Of a stretch of 64,000 bases of DNA, positions 50,147 through 63,346 are shown one piece after another. A program made the translations under genes and the position numbers. The stretch comes from Thamnaconus septentrionalis. Its lineage: Eukaryota; Chordata; Actinopteri; Tetraodontiformes; Monacanthidae. The stretch is taken from positions 664,501 to 728,500 of the forward strand of contig CM020503.1 in the NCBI GenBank assembly GCA_009823395.1, written 5' to 3'. Each line of letters begins with the position of its first letter. Position 1 is the first letter of the stretch. The notes beneath the pieces are model-generated. The model did no database searches. It saw nothing but the letters and a program-made list of their open reading frames with translations, and had not been told where the DNA came from.

Positions 50147-50662
50147 ATGGTTTCCAGAAGTGTTTTCACACACACACACATACATTACTTTAGTGTTTCC
50201 TGACAGGCTAGAGACACATTATTGTTAGAAACACAAATGAAGGACTGAGGTGCAGTATGGCATCGTGAAGTCCAGATCAATTCACCCAATTTATCTTTAA
50301 TTTCACTGCAGCGACCCCTGAAGGGACAGCCGGAAGGAAAAGAAGAGCTTTAATAATGACACCCAGGGCTTCAGTTGGACTTTCCATCATATGGAGAATG
50401 ACCTGAAGTAACCGCCTCCTCCGGCTTCCATCGGCTAATAACTTTCTGTATTCCGGTGATGTCACAATTCTCTGTGAAAATCGTGACAAAATGGCAATGA
50501 GTCGCTTCAGTGACTTCGCCGAATGTTTCAGCCGCACACATCTGGAATATGAGATTTCCATCTTATTTTCCGAGTGAGCTGTGACCTTTTCCTTATTACC
50601 TTACCGCTATGCGTAAGCTGCTCTGGGTTGTGTTGACTTTGAATCAACAAAAAGCCACGTTT

Positions 50663-50663
<1 letters not shown>

Positions 50664-50739
<76 letters not shown>
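50664..50739. repeat. (TATC)n array, left of hAT-like element
   Basis: A pure TATC array ending exactly at the left end of the element that follows. Confidence 0.97.
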
Positions 50740-50740
<1 letters not shown>

Positions 50741-51778
50741 AGTGGCGGCTGCTGGTCTTTTAAGGAGGGGAAGCTCATTTTCGGCCTACATCATAAAATG
50801 CATTTGTTTACTTATATGTAAATTCTACCCTCGATGTAGCTCCAATCGTTGCCACTAATGACAAGTTTGTACAGCTGAGGTGTTGCACTGTCCAACTCCA
50901 TGTCTTTCAGAAACAGCAAGAAATCACACAGCTTTCCTCTGTTGCCCTGCAAGTCCTGGTTTGAATGTAGGGCTTGAAGTTCAGACCTCAGTCTCCCTGA
51001 ATCAAAGCCAGAACTTTTTTAGGACACTATTATCTGCCATCATGTGAAGCTTGCTGGCAGCTAGCTCGCTAGCTGGAGCTACTGTGCGAGGCTCATGTGA
51101 AGTGTGACCGCCTGTGAGTGCTTTGTGACGGGGGAGACGCTCAGCAGCTCCAGCTGTGTCAGAAGTCAGAGTCTCCAAACACAAGCAGCTATGGTCTACA
51201 AAAACACCACAAATAGATGCTAGAATTGTCGCTAGATGTTTTTAACAAAGACAACGTCGCTCAGAGGATCCGTAGAGCCTCGGGATCAACTCAAAACAAC
51301 GGAATGAAAAACTTGAAAACTGCTTTGGATGATGTTTATACTTCAAGATTGCTGATTCGCTCATTTTACTGTCAATCAAAAAGGGGCTCCGCCTCAAACA
51401 GATCATCCAATCATCATGCAGAAGTCGAGCGTCCGGGCCAGCCGAGGCCAGCCCACTGTCCCATAGACCCCCAGAGACGCTGAGCGTCCGATGGGTGGAA
51501 CAAAGCCCCGCATTTATCCAATGACCGTCAGGTTTCGCTGCAGTGGAACAACCCACTCTGCTTCCCCATTGAATTCAGTAGACGCTCAGCGTCTACACAG
51601 TCTAAGCACTGTGACGGTGCGGGGATGAATGAGAAGAAAGTCGCGTCAGTTACCTGCGATACTTTGCTGATTCTGAACAAAAGATGAACGCGTTCTAGCG
51701 CATATTTAGTCAATGAAATGTACACACAGCAGTACATATTTGACCGCTTCCCTTGCAGTCTTAGAGCAATCGCCTCTG
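50740..51778. mobile_element. hAT-like element inserted in (TATC)n
   Basis: A 1,039-bp non-coding element starting CAGTGGCGGCTGCT and ending, on the minus strand, CAGAGGCGATTGCT (11 of 14 matching). CAG...CTG termini fit hAT. The 8-mers outside both ends are identical (CTATCTAT), but both lie in TATC arrays, so identity is weak proof of a target duplication. Internal sequence with CCGATGGGT and GACGCTCAGCGTC blocks resembles a repeat I recall from many fish. Confidence 0.7.

Positions 51779-51862
<84 letters not shown>
51779..51862. repeat. (TATC)n array, right of hAT-like element
   Basis: A pure TATC array starting at the right end of the element, in the same unit and orientation as 50664-50739. 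Confidence 0.97.
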
Positions 51863-52666
51863 TAAAAGGAAAGCAAATGGAGACACTTCTTCACTCCTGA
51901 CTGGCCCTCGATTGGCAGTTGAGGCTGCAAATGGGGCAGTGACACATATCAAAGGTCAAAGGGCACCAATAGGAGGTCTTGTACGGTTACCAACTGGCTC
52001 CACTGGTAATGAAAAAAGAATCTGATTCATTCTTCTTCTAACTCCACTGATAATGGAGTTGTCTATTCGTCTCCCAAAGGCTGCTTCTATAGCTCCTCCC
52101 CTTTCCAAATGTTATCTCTGGGCATTCCCAGATGAGCATGTGAAATTAATACCGTACGCTCGGGGGAAACGGGTCATCTGGTGTGTCATGTTAGATAAAC
52201 GCGGAAAAATCCAATGAATGAGCTCAAACTTGCACTCTCTTAACCCCGGAATCAATGCCAAGGTTCTCAGGCAATAACAGCCGAGCTTCAAGCTCCTCTC
52301 CTCCGTTCCAGAGGATCATCCAAGGTCAAAAACTCCAAATGCCAATGTTTTGTTTCCGCGTTTGGGTTTAATGAATTATTTGCTCATTTTCAAACACCGG
52401 TGGCAGCTGTATCGCCGTCTCTTTATTTATTTATATGTGTGAGTTGTCTATAAAATGCCTGATGCTGCAGGAGTGAGATCATCAAAAGCAGTTTAGAAAT
52501 CAAACACCTTTTTATTATGATGATCTTTTACTGACCTTATCAAAGGACACCCTGAGCTGGGGAGCAACGCGCTCATCTGTCCCGAGGCTGAACTAATCAT
52601 CAGCACTCCATAAATTTCACTTTTATGACTTCTTACTGTCGGAGGGAGGAAAGTAAATAAAACAAC

Positions 52667-52668
<2 letters not shown>
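51863..52668. other. Intron 2 sequence, nothing recognised
   Basis: Unique sequence with no supportable feature. Confidence 0.4.

Positions 52669-52728
<60 letters not shown>
52669..52728 (+). repeat. (CAG)20 trinucleotide repeat
   Basis: Twenty uninterrupted CAG units on the GRID1 transcript strand, deep in intron 2. The open frame across it on the opposite strand (poly-Leu) is an artefact. Confidence 0.98.
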
Positions 52729-52729
<1 letters not shown>

Positions 52730-52895
52730 TCTTCTCCTCGCTGGTGCTGCTGCGCTTTAAAAGATGTCAACATTAAACAGTTTGAGGAGCGTGAAGATGC
52801 ATGTTTTAAATGCACATAAATTAAACACACGCACATCTCACTGGTGCACATTATCAGCCTGGTCTTCAAAGAGAAGGTGATGTGGGTGGGTGTCG

Positions 52896-52897
<2 letters not shown>

Positions 52898-52956
<59 letters not shown>

Positions 52957-53057
52957 CGTCGTCATCTTTAATCATGGACTGTATTGGGCCTCTGGCTCTG
53001 ATCCTGTCAAATCCTGAAACCCTCAAACTCCCAGAGGCAGCGTTTCCCTCTAAACCT

Positions 53058-53100
<43 letters not shown>

Positions 53101-53252
53101 ACATTAGGGAGGCAGTGTCTCTCTGTGTGTGAGATGGTGAAAGAAATGAAAGACTGAAAAGAGCAGGACCAGATATTTTGCAACTTTTTTTTTTTCTGAA
53201 AGCTTCTGTACGCACACATGCACACACACACAGACAGACAGACAGACAGACA

Positions 53253-53289
<37 letters not shown>
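52898..53289. repeat. (TG)n, (TG)n and (CA)n/(CAGA)n arrays
   Basis: TG array at 52898-52952, TG array at 53060-53099, and CA with CAGA units at 53218-53289. The last is complementary to the first two. Confidence 0.95.
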
Positions 53290-53291
<2 letters not shown>

Positions 53292-54971
53292 CTCAGTACA
53301 TTACAGTGATTTGATGTAATGCACTTGATCATATTCTATCTGCGGGGTGTGTTGTGGGCCTATAAATAGCGCTCCCTGCCGACTGGAAGGTGCCGTCACT
53401 TCAGTCCTATGACAGGTGCACCTACGGTACATACAGCAATGCCAACACGCACATATGAATGTTAATCATCATGTTTCAGCCTGATGCGCTGTGCCAAAGA
53501 CTCCCTTCAGGATTTCCCTCCTCCGCTTGCTGAACATGGATTAAACGTTAAAAAAAATCAATTTATTCAGTTTTTAATTTTAGTCTCCTGTCTCCATCAG
53601 GGTCCGTGAAACATCGTCTGTTGCGTCGTTGTGGCAAAAATTGTTTTTCAACTGCACTGGGAATGATTCGTTTCAACGAGGTGAAAACATTCCCCTCCAT
53701 CCAAATCCTGCTTCCCGCCACGTGTCTGTTGCTCATCCACTGTCGCCTGCGAGGCTGCTGAAGCAAACGAGGAGTCACCCAGGTGTCCCTGCGCCACCTC
53801 CTCCTCCTCCTCCTCCTCTACCTCCTCCGCTACCTCCACCCCCATCGCCGCTCCGCTCTGCTCATGTCTGGAGATGCAGATTGGAGCGCTGGCTCCTCCG
53901 TTGGGAAGGGCCACGCTAATTAAACCCATCTCCCCGCAGAGTTGCTGGATGTCCGTCCTGCGAGGAGCGGACCTGGGTCTCAGGATAATCGCATCACTCC
54001 TGGGAGCGGGAGTCCCGCAGCCACGCACCGCTCGCCGCTCAGCTCCTATTCATCTTCCCTGACTCCTCGCTCTACCCAAGACCTCTCCTCCTCCTCCTCC
54101 TCCTCCACCACCTGCCCTTCCTCCTCCTGCTCCTCCTCCTCTAGCCCTCCAGCACTTTGTGGCTCTGGCAGAGCAGTAAATAACCAGTAAAATAGCGAAA
54201 AGATCACAGTAGCAGGGAAAGAGCCACACTGTTTGTTTTCGTGTATTTTAGAGTTTGTAGTTTTCAGTTGTTTTCTTTTTCTTTTTTTTTTTTAATCTCT
54301 TGGAGCGCTGTAAGATAAAATGACGGAAACAAAATCTCCCCCTGAGAAAAAACTAAACAAATAAGAATAGACGTAGAGTCCTCTGGTCAAACAAAACAAA
54401 ACCAAGTTAACCAATGGAGGAAAAGAGAAGAAACCTTGACAATAATTTACAGGAAATTAAAAAGGGTCTGGCAGCTTCAAGACTACGGAGTCGACAAACA
54501 ACAGCAACAACCACAATACAGAAACAACTACAGTTCTGTAGCAACCACCAAACCACAAAGTTGGCAATCAACCAATAAGTCGCAGAGTGACACAAAAATA
54601 ATGCATCATGTGACCACCGCTGCTGCAAACAAATCCTGTTTGCATTGCCACACCTGGCCACTCCCTTCCTCCTCGTGACATCACGAGGGGCCAGGCGCTG
54701 CCACCTCTCAGGGCGACGCAGAGCGAACCCTTGCGGTGATGATTCACGGACGTCGGCTCAGAGACAATTCATCTTTATTGTCTCTCGCCCTCCCTCTCTC
54801 CCTCTCCTTCTCTCTGTCGTGGTTGGTTGTTTTATTTTTTTATTTTCCTTCAATCTGTTCTGCTTTATTGATTTTAATTATTTCTGAACGTTTAACTCCC
54901 CGAGCTCAGCACACTGTGTTTGCAGATGCAGCACGCTTTATGTCTGTGTGTCCGTGTCAGTGTATATGTGG

Positions 54972-55003
<32 letters not shown>

Positions 55004-56654
55004 TCGACCTCAGGTTCAGTAGGCGTGTTGAACTGTCAACAGTAATAAGTTAACATAATGGATGTTCTGTGCTGAGAGCTTATTGTTGGGGTGACAGTGT
55101 GTGTGTGTGTGGGTGTGTGTGTGTGTATGCGCGAGTGAATGAGCGAGTGGTGACTCATGGTTTATTTTTATTTGGTGTCTTTTTGTGCAGATTTTCATCG
55201 TTTTTGCTCCCAAAACTGCGCGTTGCAGTGAACAGACAGTTTTGTCAGTGCCGCTTTATTTTGGCAGCTTTTCCCTCTGCGATCTAGTATGTTTGTCATT
55301 TTTACCGACTTTTTTCCCGCCGTCCTGGTCCTGTGATGTCACTCTACCCTCCTCCTCTCCATCCTTCCTCATTTCCTCCCCCCTCCCATCGCTTCCTCCT
55401 CATTAGAGGGATTTGTTTCAAGTTGGAGGCTGCGTGGCAACGTAGAACGAATCAAGCTCCTGGCCAGCTTTCACCCCCCCGCCCCCACACACACACTCCT
55501 CCCTCCTCCTCCTCCTTATAATGTCCGGTATAATCTGCCCTCGGTCGTCTGGAGCCCCCCTAACTCGACCCATAATCCTCTTTGTAACAAGATGGCAATT
55601 AGGAAGGGACTCTGTGGGGCTGGAGCAGTGCTGGAGAGCGTGATGTGAGTGGGAGGTTTGGCCCCTGAGCCCGGGTCGGCCTGACGGACGGGGATTATCA
55701 GTCAGCTGTGACTCTCCGAATTTTGGAGGCTTCCACGGTGACAAAGGCGACAACAACAAGTGTCGGAACGCCACGTGCCTTGACTTCAGTGAGGCTGGAG
55801 GAAGAATCCAAAAACATCAGTCTGACCCCTGCTGGCTGGCTGGCTGCAGTGCAGCTCATGAGCTCCTCCTCCATGTTAGCCGACGGACAAAAGTGTCAAC
55901 TCAAAAGTTCACGTCACTGATTTGCCTCACACACCTGGGCTCCAAACGCTTCAGCCACGTTTTTGTAGAGTGAAGGAGGAAGTGAAGGTGTGTGGCCATC
56001 TTTGTTTTGGTCAACCACGTTAAATTCTGGTGACACGTGTGAGAGGAGGAGAAAATAAGATCAAGTTTGATGTGACAGCAGGATGACTGGGTGGCTGTGT
56101 AAGCAGGAAGAAAAGCAGAAAGCAGAAACTCATTGGTGGCGGTGATCAGTTTTCATTTCGCCTCTTGCAGTGGCAACCCTCATTGTGCTTGTTTTCTAAC
56201 CATTGTTTAAAACTTCATCCAGAATTCCAAGATTTACATAAAGAGACTAAAATAAATGATAAATAAAACCCCCAGATTGAACACACTCAGATCTTTCACA
56301 TATTGCACATCCTTATTTTTTCAATTTCAAATCTCAGATCAGCAAAAACTCCAATGATCTCCCGACAAACAGCACTGACCCTCTGTTGACAACCTCCTGC
56401 AGAAATGTTTGCTTTTCCTGTTGAAACTGAGGCTTTGGTTAGATGTTCTCAATGCTCGGGAGGGGACAGAAACGAGGCAGCTGTGAGACGGTCAAAAGCC
56501 CTCAATGTCCTGGCAGAAAAACAGCTGCTCTTTCAGAAAACACTCTGGCCGGCTGTGGGAAGCTGTGCTGCAAAGACAAAAGTGTTGAGGTGTAAACACG
56601 GCCACAGCAGGCGATTGGCCGTCACCAGTCACTTTATTCAGACACTACTGGCAC
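53290..56654. other. Intron 2 sequence with minor tracts only
   Basis: CTC-rich stretches at 53797-53818 and about 54088-54145, and TG arrays near 54969-55001 and 55097-55128. No supportable gene or element. Confidence 0.4.
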
Positions 56655-56789
56655 TCCTGGGTCATCCAGTGATGGAAGGGTTGGCAGTTCCAATCCCGAC
56701 TCCGACTCTCCACATGTTGAGGAGCTCTTGGGCAAGACACTGAACCCCAAATTGCTCCCAATGGACCTGGCAGCTGCCTGCATGGCGTA

Positions 56790-56822
<33 letters not shown>

Positions 56823-56908
56823 CTGCGTGAATGCGAGACAACTGTAAAGCAATTTGGCCCCTGTGAAGGACGTAAAGCCCCACATAAGTGCCTTCCATTT
56901 ACCATTTG
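56655..56908 (+). mobile_element. tRNA-derived SINE, second family, 5'-damaged
   Basis: Contains a B-box-like GGTTGGCAGTTCCAATCCC, then CTTGGGCAAGACACTGAACC, a TG array, GCGAGACAACTGTAAAGC and a 3' end CCATTTACCATTT. This order matches an abundant fish SINE-like repeat. The 5' A-box region is poor here. Confidence 0.6.
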
Positions 56909-58270
56909 AAACTTCATTTGCGCCGGAAACATGAATATAAATAAATGTCACATCGTTATTTGCACAGCAGAAAGCCCTGGATGCCGTGTATTTGTAGTAC
57001 AGTTGGCAGTAACATTGACTTTGATCTACTGCTTGCAGCTGCTTTTAGCCTTTGGCTTCGGGTTAGCATAAAGCTAATCATCAGTTATGTCTACAGATTG
57101 CCTGCTTTGTTATTTTCATGGCAGTTTCTCATGTCAAGTACACAATGTAACCAAACACTTTACGATATTATGTAGAAATAAATTCGAGCCCTTCTTGTCA
57201 AGGATAGCAAGCTCATGATCCCACTTCAGCCCCTTTCACCTCTGATATTCTCCTCCAATATTGGCACAGTTCATCGTGCTAGTTGCTGCTCTTCCTTTTC
57301 CACTGCTGCTTTTCTGTGTCTGTCCTCCTTTTTCCAGCTGCTTAGCTGTAGCTTCTAAACCTGGCATGGCAACATTCCCTGACGATGTCGCTGCCATTGT
57401 GCCTTCATCAAGGACAAGATGGCAACATGCACTGCATTTTGTCTTGGAGCCAATAGGAACGGGTCATGAGTCACCTTCTATTTAGCATGGCCTGTGATTG
57501 GCTGGGTGGTACCAGGATGGAGTGAAATTTCCTACGCCCTGAATGCAGGACCTGGAGGAGGCACATACTGTAACTCCAGTCTTCTCTCATACGCCTCAAA
57601 TGACAATACGCTGATTGTTTTTATGAATTTTTGACCAAGTGACGCCAAAAAAAAAAAAACTGGAAAACAAACTGCAGCTTCAACTTGAAGCAGCAAACGT
57701 TTGACGAAATAGGAACGAGAGTTCTGATGTGTGAGTTCTAAAGAGAAGCTTCGCTGCTTGTCACCCAGCTCTGACTCATTACAGTATTGGCAGGAGAAAA
57801 CAATGAAAGTGATTTTCTAACCCTCATTCTTGCCTGGCCTGAGCTTCCCGTGGTTCTTTATTGATAAAACTGGACTGCCCGCTATAACTAAGAACTACAA
57901 ATCAATCCTCCAATGAGGAACGAGGGCCGATGACACAGTAAGGCCACAGCTGCCCATCTTTTTTTTCTTATTGTTGTTCATCACATTTTTTTTTCAATTT
58001 CAAATATATCAATCACGTTACAGTGGTTTCTTTCGTAGCTAAAGTTCTGCTTGAATAGAGTGCCACTCCAGCTGTGGCGTGAAAGTAGTAGGTGTGACCA
58101 ACTGCAGTGAATTCTGGTAGTTGTAGGTTTTCTTCTGACCTCCGTAAACAGACATTTCGGCCTTTTGAATGTGTCGATTTTATAAAACAGCTGCATGTTT
58201 CACGACAGTAGTGGCCGTAGTGGCCCAGGTGAACTCGACTGTCATCTTTCCAGTCAGTGTGAACTCCATG

Positions 58271-58304
<34 letters not shown>

Positions 58305-59582
58305 GTGTCATTCCTCCTAGGTTTCTACAGAGACGATGACAGCTGATCGATGCAGGTATCTGAGTGTCCCGACCTTCATCTCTGAGCTGTCACTCAAAGC
58401 TGTTCCATTAAAAAGAAAAACTAAAAAAAAACAAACACCTGAGCTGCGGGGTGTCTGTCCAATTACATGTTGCTGCTGCCTGACAGCTTGGAGTCCGCTG
58501 GGACATTATCGCCGCCGAACCTCCAGCATCTGGTAACGTCTGTCATCAAAGCCAAGAAACGCAGTGAATTCGTGGGGCGGAAGGGCAGTGAATTATTTCC
58601 CGCCGTTAGTTGATTTTTTCCCCCCAATGACCGTTTTGTTTCCAGCAGATTTTGAATGGATCTCCAAATGGGAAGGAGGAGGTGGAATCGACAAGTGGAG
58701 TTCACTTTTCTGACTCCCTGCAGTGGAATTGGAGGACGGTTTGGGAAAAAAAAAAAGTCTAGTTCAATTCAGTTGAGAGGAATATTGTTTTTAAAATGAT
58801 GTTTGGCAGAAGGAGATGGCCACTGTTGTCACTTCAGACCAGATGGAGACAAACTGCTTGTGGATTTTTCGCTTGTTGGCAACACTGTGGGACCTGCTGG
58901 GCCGCGCGGCGGATGGGTAACTTGAGCAGTGGAAGAGCCTGAGACTGAAGCCTTCTCTGAAACTTTGGCCTCTAAATGTTTTTTAAAAAATTACAAATTG
59001 TCTTGTCGAGCGTCGATATGGAAAGAATGATTCACTCCAGGACATGATTCTACCAACACTTCTTATGTACAGTAGCTCTTCACCTGTTGTGATCAGCTAT
59101 GGTTGCATGCAAAGCTTTTAGGTTAACTGCGTTTGATGCTTTATGGTGTTTACTGTACATGTGATCAGTTTAAACAGCAGTCTGAAAAGTCATTAAATCA
59201 CAAAATTGATCAAGACAACGGAGCTCCTCTTTGAGCTGCTGTTGCGTCATTCTGTTGCTGGAAGCTCTGGATGTTTGATCTCGCTTCTTTGTAGCAACAG
59301 GAGTCAGGTTGTGTAGTTGGATTCAGTGCTGCTTCCAATATCTGAATGGAGAGCAAACCTTTAGATAACCTTCCAGCATATTTTTTAGCTAACAAATTTG
59401 TGTGGGCTGTTGGTGTGATTTTTAACTCCAGAAGCTCTTTCTTTATTTTTGCTGGTGGAGAAGCTGGATGGATTTGTAACAACTCAAGGTCCCGCACCCT
59501 TTACATGTGTGTGTTTTTTTGTTTTGGTTCCAGGTGAAATCTGTCTTTTTTTTTTTGTAATGAAGTATTCCTAGTCCGTCTC
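56909..59582. other. Intron 2 sequence, only a short CA array
   Basis: Unique sequence with a CA array at 58272-58301 and A-runs near 57647 and 58746. No gene supportable. Confidence 0.4.
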
Positions 59583-59586
59583 TTGA

Positions 59587-60027
59587 AGGTGTGTAATATT
59601 TGGATATCTTGAGAGGAAACAGCGACATCAAGTGGTCACATTTTAGATCGCAGCGCTCTTTTGCTAACCCTCCCCCTCCTGAGCTTGCCAGTGAACTACA
59701 GTGGTCAAACCTGGATACCTTGTCCACCTTCTTCTTCGTTGGTTTGTTTGAGGACACGAGCCCTAATTACGAAACGTGCTGCCAGGTGGGCTGGATTGTC
59801 CACACTGGGCTTCCTTAGAAATATGGTGGTGCGATATGGCAGCTAACAGGGAGCAAGGCCCTTGCTATGCATATTCTTATATATAAATTAGAAGTGTTCT
59901 AAGTAGGAAAACCAAATTACTTTTATTGTACTGCAAGTATACACTTATTAATGTATTTATGGGCAGTGTATTAAGCTTTCACCAATATAAAAATCATAAA
60001 TCAGGCCACATTTTACACACTGGACCT
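59587..60027 (-). mobile_element. TTAA-flanked MITE, second copy (inverted)
   Basis: Right end: ACACTGGACCT followed by TTAA (60028-60031). Left end: TTGA (59583-59586, decayed TTAA) then AGGTGTGTAATATTTGG. Read on the minus strand it follows the element at 26663-27145 along its length, for example GACATCAAGTGGT.ACATTTTAGA near one end and AAGGGCCTTGCTCCC / AGCTGCCAT near the middle. No coding capacity. Confidence 0.75.
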
Positions 60028-60386
60028 TTAAACAGTTTTGAATCGGTAAACCAAGCTGCTCTGCTCTGCTGTGCTCGCAGCTTCGGTCTTTGCGCCGGGA
60101 AAACACACGGAAGGGCGGTGAACTCTGCTCTCCTCCATCAGGCAGAGGGATGACCTGTCGCTCTATTCCCCAGCCTCTCGAAAGCTGCCCCAAGTGTGCC
60201 GCCTGTGTGTGTCTGCGCTGCTTGCGTGCAGGCTTTTGCTCTGAGGCAGCCAATCAGCTCGCAGCTGATCCCCTAATGGCCTCCATAATCAATTTGTCGA
60301 CTTTTATCTAATTTTAAATCCAATTACTTCCAGGGAGGTGCCTGTTGGTGGGGCACGGGGTGGCAGTCGGGCCATTGTTGAAGTGC

Positions 60387-60389
<3 letters not shown>

Positions 60390-60421
<32 letters not shown>

Positions 60422-60528
60422 TGCTGTCCCATTGAGTTGACAGAACAATTTGTGTTGACAGGGCAATTTGTTTTTGTTCTTGAATGGAATCAGTAAAAAT
60501 GTCTCTTACTCCTCTGACAGCACACACG

Positions 60529-60591
<63 letters not shown>

Positions 60592-61033
60592 GAGAGGGTC
60601 ATTCTGAGTGGCAAAGACAGGCTGGCAACGGGGCAAAATGCCAGTAAATCATTTGTCACAAAAGATGAGAAACAAACTGACTTTGTCATTGTTGCATCGC
60701 GCCACAGAAGTTTGTTTGTGTGAGTCTGTCTGTCTGTCTGCCTGTCTGTCTGTCTGTGCTGCCCTGTTTGAGAACGTGCTTGTGTGCGAGTGTGTGTTTG
60801 CATGTTATCAGCAGTGCGCCGGCTTGCTCCCCAGACGGGCCTTTAGCCGCCTCTCGTTCCTATTGTTGCCACTATCTGTCAGACACACACACACACACAC
60901 ACAAACACACGCGGACGCACACAAACACACACAAACGCACACGCGTTTCTCTCCTCCCTTCATGCTATAGAGAACAAACAAGTGAAAGCAACAGAAGTAT
61001 TTTAACAAACACACAAACCCGTCTGATGTGTGG

Positions 61034-61076
<43 letters not shown>
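60390..61076. repeat. Cluster of TG and CA arrays
   Basis: TG at 60390-60421, CA at 60521-60592, TCTG at about 60724-60757, CA at 60880-60950, TG at 61037-61076. TG and CA arrays alternate, so several hairpins are possible. Confidence 0.95.
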
Positions 61077-61078
<2 letters not shown>

Positions 61079-62717
61079 ATGTTTGGCTGCAGACACCAGG
61101 GTGAGGGAGACAAACAACATTGTTGATTTAATGTTGATTGAAGTGGTTGGAGAGGGGAATAATTCTCAGTCCCTGTGCTCACTTCATATTTCTCTCTCTT
61201 CTTTCTTCTCGCGTCATCAGTCACCTCGATCTTCTTGATGTCGCAGCGGGTTCCTCGTTCTTTATTACACTCAGAACGCTCGCTGTTTTTATTTTTTTGG
61301 AGCGACCGAGGCTTAGGAGCAGGAGAAGGGGAGATAAATAAATGTTACAATTCAAGCACCAGGCTTTTACATTTTTTCTTTTTAAATCTTTGATTAGGGA
61401 GGAAGGGAAACGAGACGGTGACAAAAGACAAACTGGCTTCACGTCCACATCAGAATTTATGAGCTGTCAGTTGTTGTCAGCACTGCAAGGCGAGAGTGAA
61501 TAGAGCAGAAAAGAATAGAACGTCTTTTTTTATCCAGCATTGGGGACATTTACATAATTACAGCAACATAGTGTAATCAAGAAGAAAAAATATATTAATT
61601 AAAAGGAAATAAAGACATAAAATAAACAAAACTATTTATAGAGTAAGAAAGGAAGGAAAATAAACTATTTACATCTATATGGACAGTTACATGTATATAT
61701 ATATTATATAAAATATATATTTATAAACTATTCAGATTACAATAAAATAAATAAGTGTTCTATTGCATCTTAATGAAACGTTGGTGATTGAGGTCATTTT
61801 TATTTAGTACAGTTATACAGCCTGATGGCTGTAGGTAAGCGTGACCTGCGGAACATGCTAGCCTGAGATGCTAACATCAGCCAAAGTGTTTATTTCTCGT
61901 CTCTAATCATTGTTAGAATTTCTTCGCTGAAGACTCAGAGTTCTGGAACTCACAGCTTCCATTTGGCTGTCTGTCAGGAAGGACGTCATTGGACTTCATC
62001 ATGAAGGCCACACCCTCAGTGATAGAGTTTTGTTATTTATTTAATTATTTATTTTTAATCCAAAAGTGTCTCTTGCTTAGTGCTCCATCCTTTCTTGCAC
62101 CTGGAATCACTCTTTGAGGCTGCACTCCTGCCAGGCCCAGTAGGTCCGTACGCACGCCATTGTGTTGAAATACGGCACACGCACGTTTTGGCGGCATCAT
62201 AAATTGACTGTTGTCTACCAATCAACCAATCACTCCATCAACTTTTATCTACAGACCACTAAATCACGCAGTCGCAGGCACTTCAAAGGGCTTTCACAAT
62301 CAGAAGAGGGGCCAACGTGCGGCTGCAACAGTTCGTACGCGGTTGCAGCGGTGCCAAGAAAACACGGAACACACTTTTAATGACTTTGAGGGGTTTGTTT
62401 TTAAATCAATTTTCAAAACAGTCAGCCTTCGTACATGTCCAGATTTATTGACCGCACGAGGCGGCGATTCACCGTTAATCGTGGTTAACGATGCTGCACC
62501 CGAGCACACCTTCCCCCAGCCGTGCACGGCACTCATGCTCATCGAGTGAGCCCTACTTAAGGTGTGAAACGTGCTTGGTCACGGCACTGATTATCCGGAG
62601 TGCGCCCCAAGATCAGACAAAATGAAGATTTGGTTAACGCTCCTTCTGAAGTGAAGACAACAAGCAAAGAAACAAAAATAAAACTCCATCATCCCTGGAC
62701 CCCCAGGTCAGGTCATC
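61077..62717. other. Intron 2 sequence, one suspected repeat remnant
   Basis: Very AT-rich at 61550-61760. The stretch CAGCCTGATGGCTGTAGG...GACCTGCGGAACATG (about 61817-61860) resembles the fish repeat suspected at 40213-40690. Nothing else is supportable. Confidence 0.35.
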
Positions 62718-62720
62718 TAA

Positions 62721-63326
62721 GGTCCTGTCCACACGGGAAGGTTTTTTGGTGGAAACGGTAAAGTATTGAACCGTTACGGCGTTTCGTCCATATGGCAACG
62801 GGCGTTTTGGGTCCCCCGAAACGGTATTTTTTGACAACGGGTCCCAGAGTGGGAAAATCCGACAACGCCGTTTCGCCGTTGTCGCATCGTTGCCATCTGG
62901 ACAGTGAAAACGGCTTTTCCTTGTAAAACGATGACGTCATCGCACCGTCACTGTCATGTCATCCGGAAAAAACAAGGCATGCAATGTGGCACAAACAATA
63001 CCGGTGGCGGCGAGAGGATTTGTAATCCAGTGTGAAAGGTAGTAGTAATTCCACCTCGTCGTCGGTCCACACAAGAGACTCAGTTTTTTTCCCTCCACTC
63101 GCCATTGTTTCTTTTTCGTGTTTGGCGTGTAGCGGAAATGGGCTTATTTTTATATTCTGGGTCCGTTGGCCGTGACAGCGTCTGTTAACAGCGCCACGTT
63201 TCGGTGTGGCATACGCATTACATCGTTTTCACCCACCGTTCCGTTTCCATCTGCCAGCGTGTGGACGCGACTTTTTCCGACTCCGGGAAAGAAAAAAAAC
63301 GGTAACGTTTCAGTGTGGACAGGGCC
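62721..63326. mobile_element. PIF/Harbinger-like MITE
   Basis: A 606-bp element with termini GGTCCTGTCCACACGGGAA on the left and, on the minus strand, GGCCCTGTCCACACTGAAA on the right. It is flanked on both sides by TAA (62718-62720 and 63327-63329). A 3-bp TWA target duplication is characteristic of PIF/Harbinger. Inside are many AACGG/CCGTT motifs in both orientations and a subterminal CCATCTGGACAGTGAAAACGG copy. No transposase is encoded. Confidence 0.8.
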
Positions 63327-63346
63327 TAAGTGTATCCATGTCGACC

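Noticed and set aside
60719..60770. Possible miR-346 equivalent, because mammalian GRID1 intron 2 carries miR-346 and this stretch has TGTCTGCCTGTC-like sequence
   Set aside because: It is a TCTG tetranucleotide repeat with no matching complementary arm. I see no miR-346-like hairpin in the window.
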